NCBI GenBank assembly: GCA_951813255.1
Contig: OX638353.1
Coordinates: 1,550,001-1,614,000, forward strand
From: an uncultured Dehalococcoidia bacterium
GTDB lineage: Bacteria > Chloroflexota > Dehalococcoidia > Lucifugimonadales > JAAXIE01
Length of the DNA stretch: 64,000 bases
Direction of reading: 5' to 3'
Part shown: in pieces, positions 49,001-61,000 of the stretch
Layout: every line of letters starts with the position of its first letter
Position numbering within the stretch: the stretch's first letter is position 1
The notes under the pieces: model-generated
Database searches by the model: none
What the model saw: the letters and a program-made list of their open reading frames with translations, nothing else
Told to the model about the DNA's origin: nothing
Made by a program: the position numbers and the translations under genes

Positions 49001-52000
49001 CGTGGCACCTCCCTGGTTGGTCCTGGTGATGGGGACGGTCACTGTCCGCTCGGGATCAGCCGAAAGTATCACCTTGATGGTCGCCTCGTTCTCGGTGGCA
49101 TCGTCGGTATCCGGGTCGTCGCTTTCAGCGACCGTGTGGCTCGTCTGCCCGAAGCTGACGGTCACCGCTGGGTCGTCGTCATCGGTGATGCTCACCGTCG
49201 TCTGGGAGGGAGCCGTGGACGTGACCCTTTCGGGCAGTGTGACGAATCCGATCAGGACGTACTCTCCGTCGTCGTCCACGGTGTCCTGGGTGGCGGCGAA
49301 GCTGAAGGATTTCTCCGTATCGCCGGCCTGGAAGGTCACGGTGCCGGGTACGCCGGAGTAGTCCGCGCCGGAGGCGCCTTCAAAGTGGGTGATGCTCAGG
49401 GGCAGTGCCACGGTCCTTTCCGGGTCCTTGTTGAGTTTCACCTTGACGGCCACCGTGCTGCCCTCGTCCACCGTGTAGCCCGTTGCTCCGAAGCTGGCGG
49501 TCACCCTCGGGACATCGTCATCGTTGATGGAGATGACCGTCTCCTTGGTGGTTCCTTCCGAGACTCTCGTGGGAAGGGTGCCGAAGGTGAGTTTCACCTT
49601 CTCATCGTCGTCGTCCACGGTGTCATGGGCGGCTGAGAAGGTGAAGGACTTCTCCGTGTCTCCGGAGTTGAACGCCACGCTGGCAGGGACGCCGGAGTAG
49701 TCGGCGCCCGTGGCGCCTCCCTGATGCGTCTTGGTGATGGGAACGGTGACGGTTCTCTCTGGGTCCGCACTGAGTTTCACCTTCACCACTACCTGATTCT
49801 CCGAGACGTCGGTGGTGTCGGCGTCGTCGCTCTCGTCCACGGAGTAGGTGGCGCTCTCAAAGCTGACGGTCACTTGGGGCACGTCATCGTCGGTAATGGA
49901 GACCACCGTTTCCTTGGTGGTGCCCTCCGTGACCCTGGTCGGCATCGCTCCGAAGGTCAGTTTCACCGACTCCCCGTCGTCGTCCACGTTGTCCGATGCC
50001 GCCAAGAATGAGAAGGTCTTCTCCGTGTCGCCGGAATTGAATGTGACATTGTTGGGGACCCCGGAATAGTCCGAGCCGGTGGCTCCGCCCTGGTTGTCCT
50101 TGCTCAGAGGTATCGCCACGGTCCGCTCCGGGTCCCCGCTCAGTTTCACCTTGATGGTCACCGAACTTCCCTCGGCCACGGTGTAGCTGCTCTGCTCGAA
50201 GCTGACCTTGACCTGGGGGACCTCGTCGTCGGTTATGGCCACGGCGACGCTGCTGGCGGAGATGCCCTCGTAGTCCGCGTCGTCGTCGGAGGCCACCGTG
50301 TGGGTGATGGTGGCGGACTCGTCGTCGGAGCCGTCGTCATGGGCCACCGTGACCTTCACGCTCTGGGCCGTGTCCCAGTTGGAATCGGTGAAGGTGAGGG
50401 TGTCCTTGCTCAGCGTCAGGTCCGTGTCGGTGATGCCCCCGGGGGTGACGGCCACGTCCCCTGCCGGCTCCGAGTCCAGCACCACCGTGTAGGTCTTGTT
50501 CCCCCCCTCGGTTATATCCAGGCTGGTCGGGGTCACGGTCACCCCGGCGGTGTCGTCGTCGGTGATGCTGATGGTGCCGACCTCGGCCCCGGCAGGCACG
50601 GTGGCGTTCACCGGGTCGCTGAGAGTGACCTTGAGGGTCTCCGTGTCCTCGTCGATGTCGTCGTCTGTGACTGCGACGCTCACAGTCTCGGTGAGGTCCC
50701 CGGGGCTGAAGGTGACGGTCCCGCTGGCCGCCGTGTAGTCCGCGCCGGCAGTGGCGGTGCCGTCGCTGGTGGCGTAGTCCACGGTTACGGTCTGCAGACT
50801 GGCGGCGCTGAGCCGGACGGTCACCCCGATGGTCCCCGCGTCCTCCAGGTCGGTGGCGCTCCCGATGGACAGGGTTGGCTGGCTGCCCTGGGCTGATCGC
50901 CAGGGCAGGGTCAGGCTGACCTCGGCGGAGGTGGTCCCGCCCAGGGTGGCGGAGGCAGTGTTCTTGACCTCACCCTCGTCCACGTCGTCCTGGGTCACCG
51001 TGTAGTCGGCGGTGCAGGTGAGGGCCGCGCCCGGCGCCAAGCCTACGTCCGGCACCGTGGGGCAGGTGATGTCGTCAGCGTCCACCTTGTCGTCGGTCAC
51101 CGAGAGCGTGCCCTTCAGGGTGACCGTTCCCGAGTTGGTGGCCTTGTAGGAGTAGGAGAGCTCGTCATCCTTCGCGCCGAAGCCGGACTCGGTGCTGGTC
51201 TTTTCCAGGGTGAGTTTCCTGATCTGGTTCACGTCCGTGGTCCGGGTGTACCCCTTGGGCGAGGCGCCGTCCGCCGAGGCGGTGGCTGTGTTCTTTACCT
51301 CTCCCGCGTCCACGTCGGCTTGGGTGATGGTGTAGACCCCGGTCAGCTTGCACTCAGCCCCGATGGCCAGGGTGGCGCAGTCGGTGCCCGACGTATCGGT
51401 GAGCAGGTCCTTGACGTTCACGTTCTCCAGGGGCACGTTGCCGGAGTTGGTGGCGACCGCGGTGTAGGCCAGGGTGTCGCCCAGGTCCACCTCTCCGGAG
51501 CTGTCCACGTCGGTGTGGACCGGCGCTGCCATGGTCAGGGTGGTGGTCTTGGTCACGGTCTCGTTGTCCAGCACGGTCACGTCCAGGCTGGGTGTGGCCA
51601 GGTCGTCGTAGAGGGCGTCATCATCGGAGGCCACCGTGTGGGTGATGACCTCCGAGTCGTCCAGGGCGTCGGCGTCCTCCCCGGCGGACACGGTTACGGT
51701 CTGGGCGCTGCCCCAGTCGTCCTTGGTGAAAGTCAGCGACGTCTCATCCAGGGTCAGGTCGGTCCCGGAAAAGCCGCCGATGGTTACGCTCACGTCGCCG
51801 GTGGGCTGGGAGTCCAGCTTCACGGTGTAGGAGCCGTCTCCCCCTTCCGGGACCTCCAGTTCCGTCTCGGAGATGTTCACCCCGGCGGTGTCGTCATCGG
51901 TGATGCTCACCGTCGTCTGGGAAGGGGTGGCGGACGTGACCCTGGGGGGCAGTGTGACGAATCCGATCAGGACGTACTCTCCGTCGTCGTCCACGGTGTC

Positions 52001-55000
52001 CTGGGTGGCGGCGAAGCTGAAGGATTTCTCTGTGTCGCCGCCTTGGAAGGTCACTGTGCCGGGTACGCCGGAGTAGTCCGCGCCGGAGGCGCCTTCAAAG
52101 TGGGTGATGCTCAGGGGCAGTGCCACGGTCCTTTCCGGGTCCTTGTTGAGTTTCACCTTGACGGATACCGTGCCTCCTTCGCCGACCGTGTAGGTCCCGG
52201 CGCCGAAGCTGACGGTGACTTGTGGCACGTCGTCATCGGTGATGGAGATGACCGTTTCCTTGGTGGTTCCTTCCGACACACCCGTGGGCAGGGTGCCGAA
52301 GGTCAGCTTGACGCTCTCATCGTCGTCGTCGATGACGTCGGAGGTAGCGGTAAAGGTGAAGGATTTCTCAGTGTCCCCAGAATTGAAGACGACATTAGCG
52401 GGGACGCCGGAGTAGTCGGAGGCTGATGCCCCGCCCTGCTTGGTCTCGGTAAGCGGGATGGTCACCGTGCGCTTCGGGTCGGCACTGAGCACGACCTTTA
52501 CGGCCACCTCGTTCTCGGTCACGTCGAGGGTGCCGGCGTCGTCGCTCTCGTCCACGGTGTAGGAACCCTGCCCAAAGCTGACCGTGACTGCGGTGACGTC
52601 ATCATCGGTGATGGAGATCACCGTCTCGTTGGTGGTCCCCTCTGATACATCGGTGGGAAGTGTGCCGAATGTGAGCTTGACCGACTCTCCGTCGTCGTCC
52701 TCGGTGTCGCCGGTGGCGGTGAACGTGAAGGTCTTCTCCGTCTCGCCGGAGTTGAAGGTCACGGTGGCCGGGACTCCGGAGTAGTCGGCGTCGGTGATCC
52801 CGCCCTGCGGGGTCTGGGTCAGGGGGATGGCGACCGTGCGTTCCGGGTCGACGTCCAGTTCGACCGTAACCTCGACCTCGTTCTCGGTCACGCCTGTGGT
52901 GCTGGCGTCGTCGCTCTCGGCAACCGTGTAGGTGGCTGCTCCGAAGCTGACGGTCACCGCCGGGTCATCGTCGTCCCTCACGGTGACGGTCACGTCGTCC
53001 GTGGCCGCGTTCTTGTACAGGCTGTCCGAGGTGGTGATGGAGTGGGTGATGGTTGCCGCCGGTTCGTCATCTGCGTCGGCGTCCTGCTTGCCGCGCACGG
53101 TCACGGTTCTGTTGCCCCACCTCTGGGGGGTGAAGTTCAAGTGGCCCGGGCTCACGGTGAACCCCGCGTTTGGCGGCAGGTCGATGAACACCGTCACCGC
53201 CGACGTGGGTTCCGAGTCCAGTCTCACGGTGTAGCTGGTTCTGAGTCCCTCCGTAACGCTCAGCGACGTGGGACTGATGGTTACGCCGTAGGTGTCGTCG
53301 TCTTTGATGGTGAGCGTGGCCTCGGTCACCATGAGGTTCGGGTCGGAGGCCATGCCCCTGACGGTCACGGTCTCGTCGTCGTCGTCCACATGGTCGTTGA
53401 TGTCGATGATGACCAGGGTCACTTTGCCGGTGGACTCCCCCGCATCTATCTTGAGGTCATCCAGGAAGTAGCCGAAATAGGTGCGTGCCGCGTTCCTGGT
53501 GCTGTCGACCTGGGAGAAGATCTCGGTGTCGGTGGTGAGGGTGCTGTCTCCCTCCAGGGTGGCGGTGACGTCCAGGAGGGCCACTCCGGCAGTCTCGGGG
53601 ACTTCCTCCTTGCTGAGGGACAGTGCGATGGTGGTCGGCTGGGGGTCGTCGTCTTCGATGGTGAGGCGGACGCCGTTGACCGGGAGGCCGGGGTCGGTAT
53701 TGGTGGCCCGGACCGACATGTGCTCCAATCCCTCGTAGAACGTGTCATCCACCGGGTTGATGGTCAGGGTGATGCTGGCGCTGAACTCTCCCGCCGGGAT
53801 GGTGATGGTCTGCGAGCTCCAGGACGCCGTGTAGTCGTCGCCCACGGTGGCCGTCAGGTCGGTCAGTACGAGGTCGACCTCGGTGTCCTGGGCCCTGGTG
53901 CCACCGCCCAGCAAAGTTGCCTCGACTGGAATGTCAACAGCGCTCCCTCCCTCGGTCATGAGGGAGGCGGTCACTGAGAGGCCGATGCCGGTGGGCGGGG
54001 CGTCGTTGTCCTGGATGGTCACCTCGTCGGCGACTACATCTATGGCTCCCGGCACTGTCCCGGTGATCTCCAGGGTCTCGTCGTCCTCGTCGGTGGTGTC
54101 CTCCAGCACCGTGAGGGTCAGGGCGCCCCTCGCGCTCAGCTTGCCGGCGGGTATCGTCAGGGAGCCGGCGGCGGCCTGGAAGTCTTGCCCGGCGGTGGCG
54201 GTGACCCCCGTGGCCATCAGGGTCACCACGGTGTCCACCTCACGGAGGGACAGGCCCGACAGTGTGGCGGTTACCGTCAGGTTCGTGGCCCCAGACGACT
54301 CGGTCAGGGTGTCCGGCGTGACGGCCAGGACCACCTCGACCGGCTCAGGGTCGTTGTCCTCGATGGTGATTCCCATGGCGTCATCATTGGAGAGGGCCGT
54401 TGACTTGGCGGTCAGCCGGGCTATCTCGTCTCCCTCCGCGATGTTGTCCTCAAGCGGGTCGAAGGTGACCGTTTTGGTCACGCTGGACCGCCCGGCGCGT
54501 ATGACAGTTTCCACCCTCGGAGCCGTGTAGTCCACTCCCGGCTCGGCGTTCTTTGCCACGTTGGGCCGGTTGACGAACTCGAGGGTCACCGGGATGTCGT
54601 GGGTGAACTGGGTCGTGCCGTCCAGGGTCACCGTCACTCTGAGGGGCCAGGCCCCGGCGCTCTCGGCGATGTTGGTGGTATCGGCGGATACACTGAGCCC
54701 GTCCGGGGCCGCGTCGTCGTCCGTGATGGTCCCGGTGGCGTATGTGGCCCCCAGCGGCACCATCTCTGGGGGTACGCCGGTCCCCTTGGTGGCCTCCTGC
54801 AGCAGCACCCGGAAGTACTCGGTTTTCTCGACCAGGGTGTCGTCTGTTGTGGGGATCGTGAGGGTCGCCGAGGTGCTCCCGGCGGGGATGGCCAGGGTTC
54901 CATCGTCTGCGTTGAAGTCCTCGTTCGGCTCGGCCCTCTGGTCATCGGCCACAGCCTCCCCGGGTTCGTCCGTCGCCCAGCCCACGGATACCGTATCGTC

Positions 55001-58000
55001 GCTCGCCGTCGACAGGGTGATGGTGAAGGTGGCGGTTCCGCCCTCTGCGACGCTGGGCGTCCCCTCTACCCCGACTATGAGGGTGTCCTCGTCATGGATG
55101 TTGGCCGTGGCCATGGCGGCGTACTGGTCGATTGTCCCGATCCTGACGGCGGAAGTGGCACTGAACAGCACCACCTCCAGGGTCTCGTCATACTCCTCCA
55201 GAGAGTCCGTCAGTATCGGGTAGGTGATGGTGCCGGTGGTTTCCCCGGCGGGTATGGTCAGCGAACCGGACCTGCCGGTGGTGTCCCCTGCCGGGAAGGT
55301 GATATCTCCGAAGGGAGTGCCGTAGTCTTCCATCTCATCGGCGGTGCCTCCCGTCTCGAAATTAACGCTGACGTCCTCTGACGGGACGCCGCCGGACAGC
55401 GTCACCGCGAATACGGCGTCCTGTCCCTCGGCCACGTTCTCGGTTACGGCGGTGATAAAGGCGGTCAGGGACTCGTCGTCCCGGATGTTGACCTCGTAGG
55501 AGCCTTCCGTCGGGGAGATGGAGACCAGCCGGGTATCCTGGCCGTCCAGGTTCACGCTGAGGGTCTCCAGTTCCGCCTCCACCAGGTTGTCGTCTATGAG
55601 TTGCACGTCCACGAAACCCATGGTCGTGCCCACCGGGAAGGTGAGCTTGCCCCCGGCGGCGTGGTAGTCCTCACCCTCGGTGGCGGTGCCGGCGGTTGTC
55701 TCCCAGGCGACGGCCGGGTTGCGCTCGTGGGTGGTGGTGTCCGTGTGGGAGAGCTCGACCATGAACCTCACCGGCCCTGCCTGGTTCTCGTTGGCCAAGC
55801 CGTAGGCCCGGTAGACCCTGGCGACCAAGGAGGCCTCATCGTCGATGATGGTGCCGGTTGCGGTGTCCTTGAGCAGGGTGGTGTGCGGGGGCGGGTTGCT
55901 CAGGACCACGCTGAAGGTCTCGTTCCGTTCCTGGATGGTGTCGTCCTCTACGGAGACGCTGAAGGTCTTGGTCTGCTCCCCGGCTAGGAACGTGACGGTC
56001 TCGCTCCTTGCGGTGTAGTCCTGGCCCAAGCTGCTGGCGGTCACGAAGGGATAGGAGGTGGCGTCCCCGTCCTCCGTGGCCACGTCTATGGAGATCTCCT
56101 CCGGGGCGGGGGCGTTCAGTTCTACGGTGAAGTCCAGGGTGCCCGCGGACTCGCTGGCCGATACGTCGCCGACGGAGATGGTCAGGTCGTTGTCGTAGAC
56201 GGTGGTGAGGACTGTGGGCACATCGTCGACGCTGACGATGCCCACGTGGGTGTATCCGGCTGAGTATCCGGCTCCGTCGAGCACCTGTATGGTCACGACG
56301 GATGTGGGCTCCAGGACCGCGTCGTTCTGGGTGGGTATCACCAAGTCGTAGAAGATGGCGTCGGGCTCGAAGGTGACCGTAGTGGGGGTCGTCCCGGAGA
56401 TCATGTCCCCGCTCTCGGTCACCTTGATGTTGATCGTGAGGGGAATGTTTCCCGTGTCGGCGTCCAGCGATTCGTTGAAGCAGGCGAGGTCGTCGGGTTC
56501 ATCGAAGCAGGCGTCGCCGGAGCTCAGGGTTTCGCCGGGGGTCAGCGGCGGCAGCCGCCTGATTGTGTATCCCAACTCCTCGCCCTCTACAGCGGATTGC
56601 GTCCACCGGTAGAAGATGACCGCGAAATCCTGCTCGTCGTCCCGGATGGTGCCGGTGGCGGTGGCGTCGCCCAGGGTGGCTTTCTGCGGGTTGCTCAGGG
56701 TGACGCTGAATGTCTCGTGATACTCGTCCTTATGGTCGTCTAGCAGGGCGACGGAGATGGTCTTTTCCGCCTCCCCTATGGCGAAGGTCAGGGTCCCACT
56801 GGCGGCGGTGTAGTCGGTGCCCGAGGTGGCGGCGGTATCGGTGGTGGCGTTTCCGTCGGCGGCGGTGGCCCAGTCCACGCTCACTATCTCCTGGGTGTTG
56901 GGCGCGTCCAGGGAGACGGTGAACTCGATGGTTCCGTCCGGCTCCTTGCCCAGGGCGTCGGCGATGCTGACGGTGGGCAGGAGATAGTCGTCGTCGGTCA
57001 CTGCCGTGGTTACCTCGGTTACCTCCCAGACCGTGCCTGGGTACTCGCCTATGGCGTAGCAGTTCAGCTCGTTGTTGCATGTGGACGGTCTCAGCAGGGT
57101 GGCCGTGATGGTGCCGTTCGCCTCGTCCACCGCGTCATCGTCGGTGGCGACCGTGAGGGTGGCGGTGGCTGTGTTGGCCGCGAAGGTGACGGTCGTGGGC
57201 GGTGTGCCTGAAATGTAGTCCCCCTCCTGGGTGACCTGCACCTCCACCTCCAGGGTCTTGGCCAGGCTGCCGGGCGCCCCGCCGTGGCGGTACAGGGTGA
57301 AGGTGGCCGCCGTGCCCTCGTCCACCGTTGACTGGTCGGCCTCTATCCGCACTCCCATGAAGTCGTTGTGGATGACAAAGTCCTGCTGGTACTGGGTGTT
57401 GTCCCGGTGGTACTGGGGTGCGTAGGCGCAGTTCGACCTGTTCTGGCCGGGGTCGTCGATGCAGATGTGGGGCTTGGTCACCAGTCCGCAGTCCTCGTCG
57501 TCGTCGGGGCAGGAGTCCGGGACCAGCCAGATCCTGCCGGTGGCCCCCAGGGCCCCGACCCCTCCGGTGTATGCAAATCTCCGGGTGCTGCTGGACTCTC
57601 CGGCGCTCACCTGGGTGAAGGGATTCCGGGAGGACTCGGTCTGGTCCTGGAGGGGGGCTGGGTACTTCCGGGTGATCTCCGCCGAGGTGTCCACGTACAG
57701 CAGGACCGTGGTGTCCCCGGTGCGGCCGATGGTGACCTCCATATGGTCGCCTTCCTCGTACTCGGTGGTGGCTGGTCCCAGGGTCACGGTGGGCCGGTCG
57801 TCGTCCTGGACCCAGACCCGGACGTGGTTGTACACGTTCTGTCCTGTATCTTGCAGTGCCTGTTCGACGGTGGTCTGGTCCCGGTAGTATTCCCCGGGCA
57901 TGAGCGCGGCGACGATGGAGGCGTTGCCGTAGTTGATCTGGTCGTCGGTGGTGGTCCGGGTGATGGTTGCGCTGTCGCTGCCGGCGGCGATGGTGACGGT

Positions 58001-61000
58001 GTCCTCTTCCGTGGTCTGGTGGTCACCGGAGTCTCTGGTGTGGAAGAAGAGCAGGTTCACGTCGAGGGTGCCGGTGGTGTCCCCGGAGCGGGTGATTGTG
58101 AACACCACGTCCTCCCCCTCGTTGACCCAGGGCCGGACGGCGGTGACGCGGACCCTCGGCAGGTCTCCGTCGTTGTCATAGATCCAGTGGGATGCGGTAT
58201 CGGGGTTGCCCGCGATGTAGCCGGTGCCGTCCTTCACCGTCACGGTGATGTCCCCGTTGTCCTCGGCCACCGCGTCGTCCTCGGTGGGTATCGTGAGGGT
58301 GAGTTCCCTCACACCCCTGGCCAGTACGGCGGTGGCCGGCAGGGTGCCGCTGGCGAAACCCGCTGCTCCCTCCCACTCCAGGTCCACGGTCAGCTCGCGG
58401 CCTCCGTGGTTGCGCTGGAACAGGAAGTACAGGTTATCTCCCTCGGTGTTGTTGGGCGGCAGGGGTATGTAGTTGTACGCCGTTCCGTAGAGGCCCCCCT
58501 CCCCTTCGTCTTCGCTGCTGACCGGGTAGACCCGGACCTTGGGGAGGTCGGTGTCCCGCACGGTCACTATGGTTGCCGTGTAGTCCTTGTGATAGGTCCG
58601 GGGTTCTCCGACCCTCCCGGGCTCCGCCACGGTCACCGTTATCTCGTAGTTGCCCAGGTCGTCCTGGTCGTCAACCGTCTCTATGGTGTATTCCGCCGTG
58701 TCCGACCCGGCGGAGAACGTTACCTTGGGATAAGTGATGCTCACGGGCTCCCTGCGGTCCACGACCTGGAGCCAGGCGTCCAGGGCCTCCGTGGTGTCCC
58801 CGGTGCGGGTCAGGGTGAGGACGATGTCCGTGCCCTCGTTCACGGCGAGTTCATTGTCCGAGTCGGCGCCCGCGGCCTCCACGCTCACCTCCGCCTCGTC
58901 GTCCTGGATGATGACCCTGTAGCTCAGGGTGGTCCTCTCGTCCTGGAGGTTGGCGCCTGTGGGGTTGCTGAGCACTATGTTGAACTGCTCGTTGCCCTCG
59001 GCCAGGTTGTCCTGGACGATGGGCACCTCTATCACCAACTGGGTGGTGCCGGGCGGGAACTCCAGGGTGCCTGTGGCGTTGGTCAGGTCGATGTCCTCCG
59101 CCGTTGCCCCGGTCACCTCGTAGTCCACGGTCACGGTGCGGATGACGAGGACGCTGCTGGCCAGGTCCACGTCGATCTCGGCGGTGCCGTCCCCCTCGTC
59201 GACGTAGTCGCCCAAGCCGGGGAAGGAGATCACCGGCAGGGGGTCGGTGTCCCGCACGGTGATGGAGGCACTGGCGTGGTCCGGGTCTATCTCGTAACCG
59301 TCCCCGGGCAGCAGCTCGACGGTGAACACGGCATCCCCGTCGCTGCCGTCCTGCCGCTGCGCGATGTAGGCTATTTCCCAGTCCGATGACCCGGCGGGGA
59401 TGTTGTAGAAGACCCCGGTCTCGTTGACCAGCGCCTCCCTGACCGCACTGCCGGTCTGGGAGCGCTCCAGGTTTATCGTGACCCGCTCCCCGGTGTGGCC
59501 GTTGTGAAAATACCGGAAGGGCAGCAGCTGGCCCTCGTCCACAACCGTCTCCAGGGCCTCGACCCCCACCAGGTACACGTCGTCGTCCAGCACGGTGCCC
59601 GTGACGGTGGTTGCGCCGGTGGTCGTCCAGAACTCCGGCGCTTCCGGGTGGAGGGTGGCCTTGTATTCCACGTCCGGTCCCTTAACGTCGTTGTCAAGCT
59701 CGTTGACGGTGATCCTTATCTCGGAACTGCCCGCGTCCATGACCAGGACCATGTACTGCTGGTCGCCCACCGGGCCGGCGGTTATGGGAATCTCCAGCGG
59801 GTTCTTGGTCTCCCCGGTCCTGGTTGCCACCAGCACCAGTTCCTCGGCCTCGCTTACCGGCGTCTGGACGAAGCTGATTCCCACCTGCGGGGCCACGTCG
59901 TTGTCCGATAGCTGCACTGTGAGCGTGTCGGACCCGATGATCTCGTACTCCGGTTCCTGGGCCACGGTGAAGGTCAGGGTGCTGTCCGGTATGTCCCGCC
60001 AGTCGTCGGGGGGCGTGATGGTGATTTCCTTGGTGGCGTCGCCCGGCGCGAAACTCACGCTGGATGGGACCTCCACGGCCTGGGAGGCTGAGTTCCCCTG
60101 CAGGAACCCGCCGGGGTCGTCCACCTGGACGCCGACAATCAGGTCCTGGGTGGTGTTGTTGCCCCGGGTCAGGGTGAAGGTCACCGTGTCCCCCTCGGTG
60201 GCCGTGGTCCTGTCCGCCGACAGGGTGATGGTGGGCTGGTCGTCGTCCGTGATCGAGACCTGGATGGTGTCCTCGGAGCGGTCGTAGCGGACGATGTTTG
60301 CCGGGATCTCGGCCTTGATCACGTCCGAGGTCTCGTAGATGGTGTCCTGGGTGGTCGTGACCGTGATCGTCTGGGTTTGTTCTGCGGCCCGCTGGTGCAG
60401 GCTGGTCACTTCCTCGGCTGGGAAGGTCACGGTGTGGAGCTGGTCGCTGGGGTTGGTCCCGTCGGGGTTGGTCAGGTTGGGTTCCCAGGTGCGTACCTGG
60501 ATCTCCAGTGGCTCGAAGTTGTCGCCCCTCTGCCTCTGGAGGGTGAATGTCACCTCCCCGCCCTCGGCCACCGGGTCCGGCGCCGCCTCCAGGAAGTTGT
60601 ACTCGGGCCAGCCCCTTTCGTTGGGATGGATCGAATGCTCCCGGTAGTTGTTGCCCTGGCTGTTCACCCGCCAGTACTGGGCCTCCTGTTCGTCGGTGAG
60701 TTCCTCCCCGGTATCGGCGTCCGTGATCCGTAGGATCCTCGCGGAGTGCTGCCAGTCGTCGTGGTCGAGCCGGCCGTTGTCTCCCAGGGCCACTCTTCCC
60801 ACGACCTGTCTCTGGTCTCCGGTGAGGGTCAGTTCGAAGTCCTTGTAGTGGTTACCGGTGACCGGGTCCACCGACCAGTCGGTGTGGCGGGCTGATACCC
60901 AGCCCCGGTTGTGTTCCACCCGTACCGTGAAGGTCACGGTCTTGCCGATGTCCGTTCCGCGGCGTATGACCCGGAAGTGGGCTGGCCAATGCTCGTCCAA

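Larger units (their letters stand above)
42590..52980 (-). repeat. Intragenic array of about 20 similar Calx-beta modules
   Basis: Within the giant gene, modules of roughly 320-340 bp encode the pattern SFG-x-x-x-Y-x-V ... ADPERTV ... DYSGVP ... GDTEKSF ... ISITDDD. The array is broken by the two DUF11-containing blocks. Some modules carry an extra ESDDxDTTDxTENE insertion, others a short EGS turn, giving two interleaved module types. Confidence 0.8.

Noticed and set aside
44453..51831. CRISPR-like interpretation of the repeats in the giant gene
   Set aside because: Repeats are about 330 bp, coding and in frame, with no short-repeat/spacer structure; no cas genes are present.
57368..59389. 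Plus-strand open frame of 673 codons
   Set aside because: Same shadow effect; repeats the composition of other antisense frames in this gene and has no recognisable start context.
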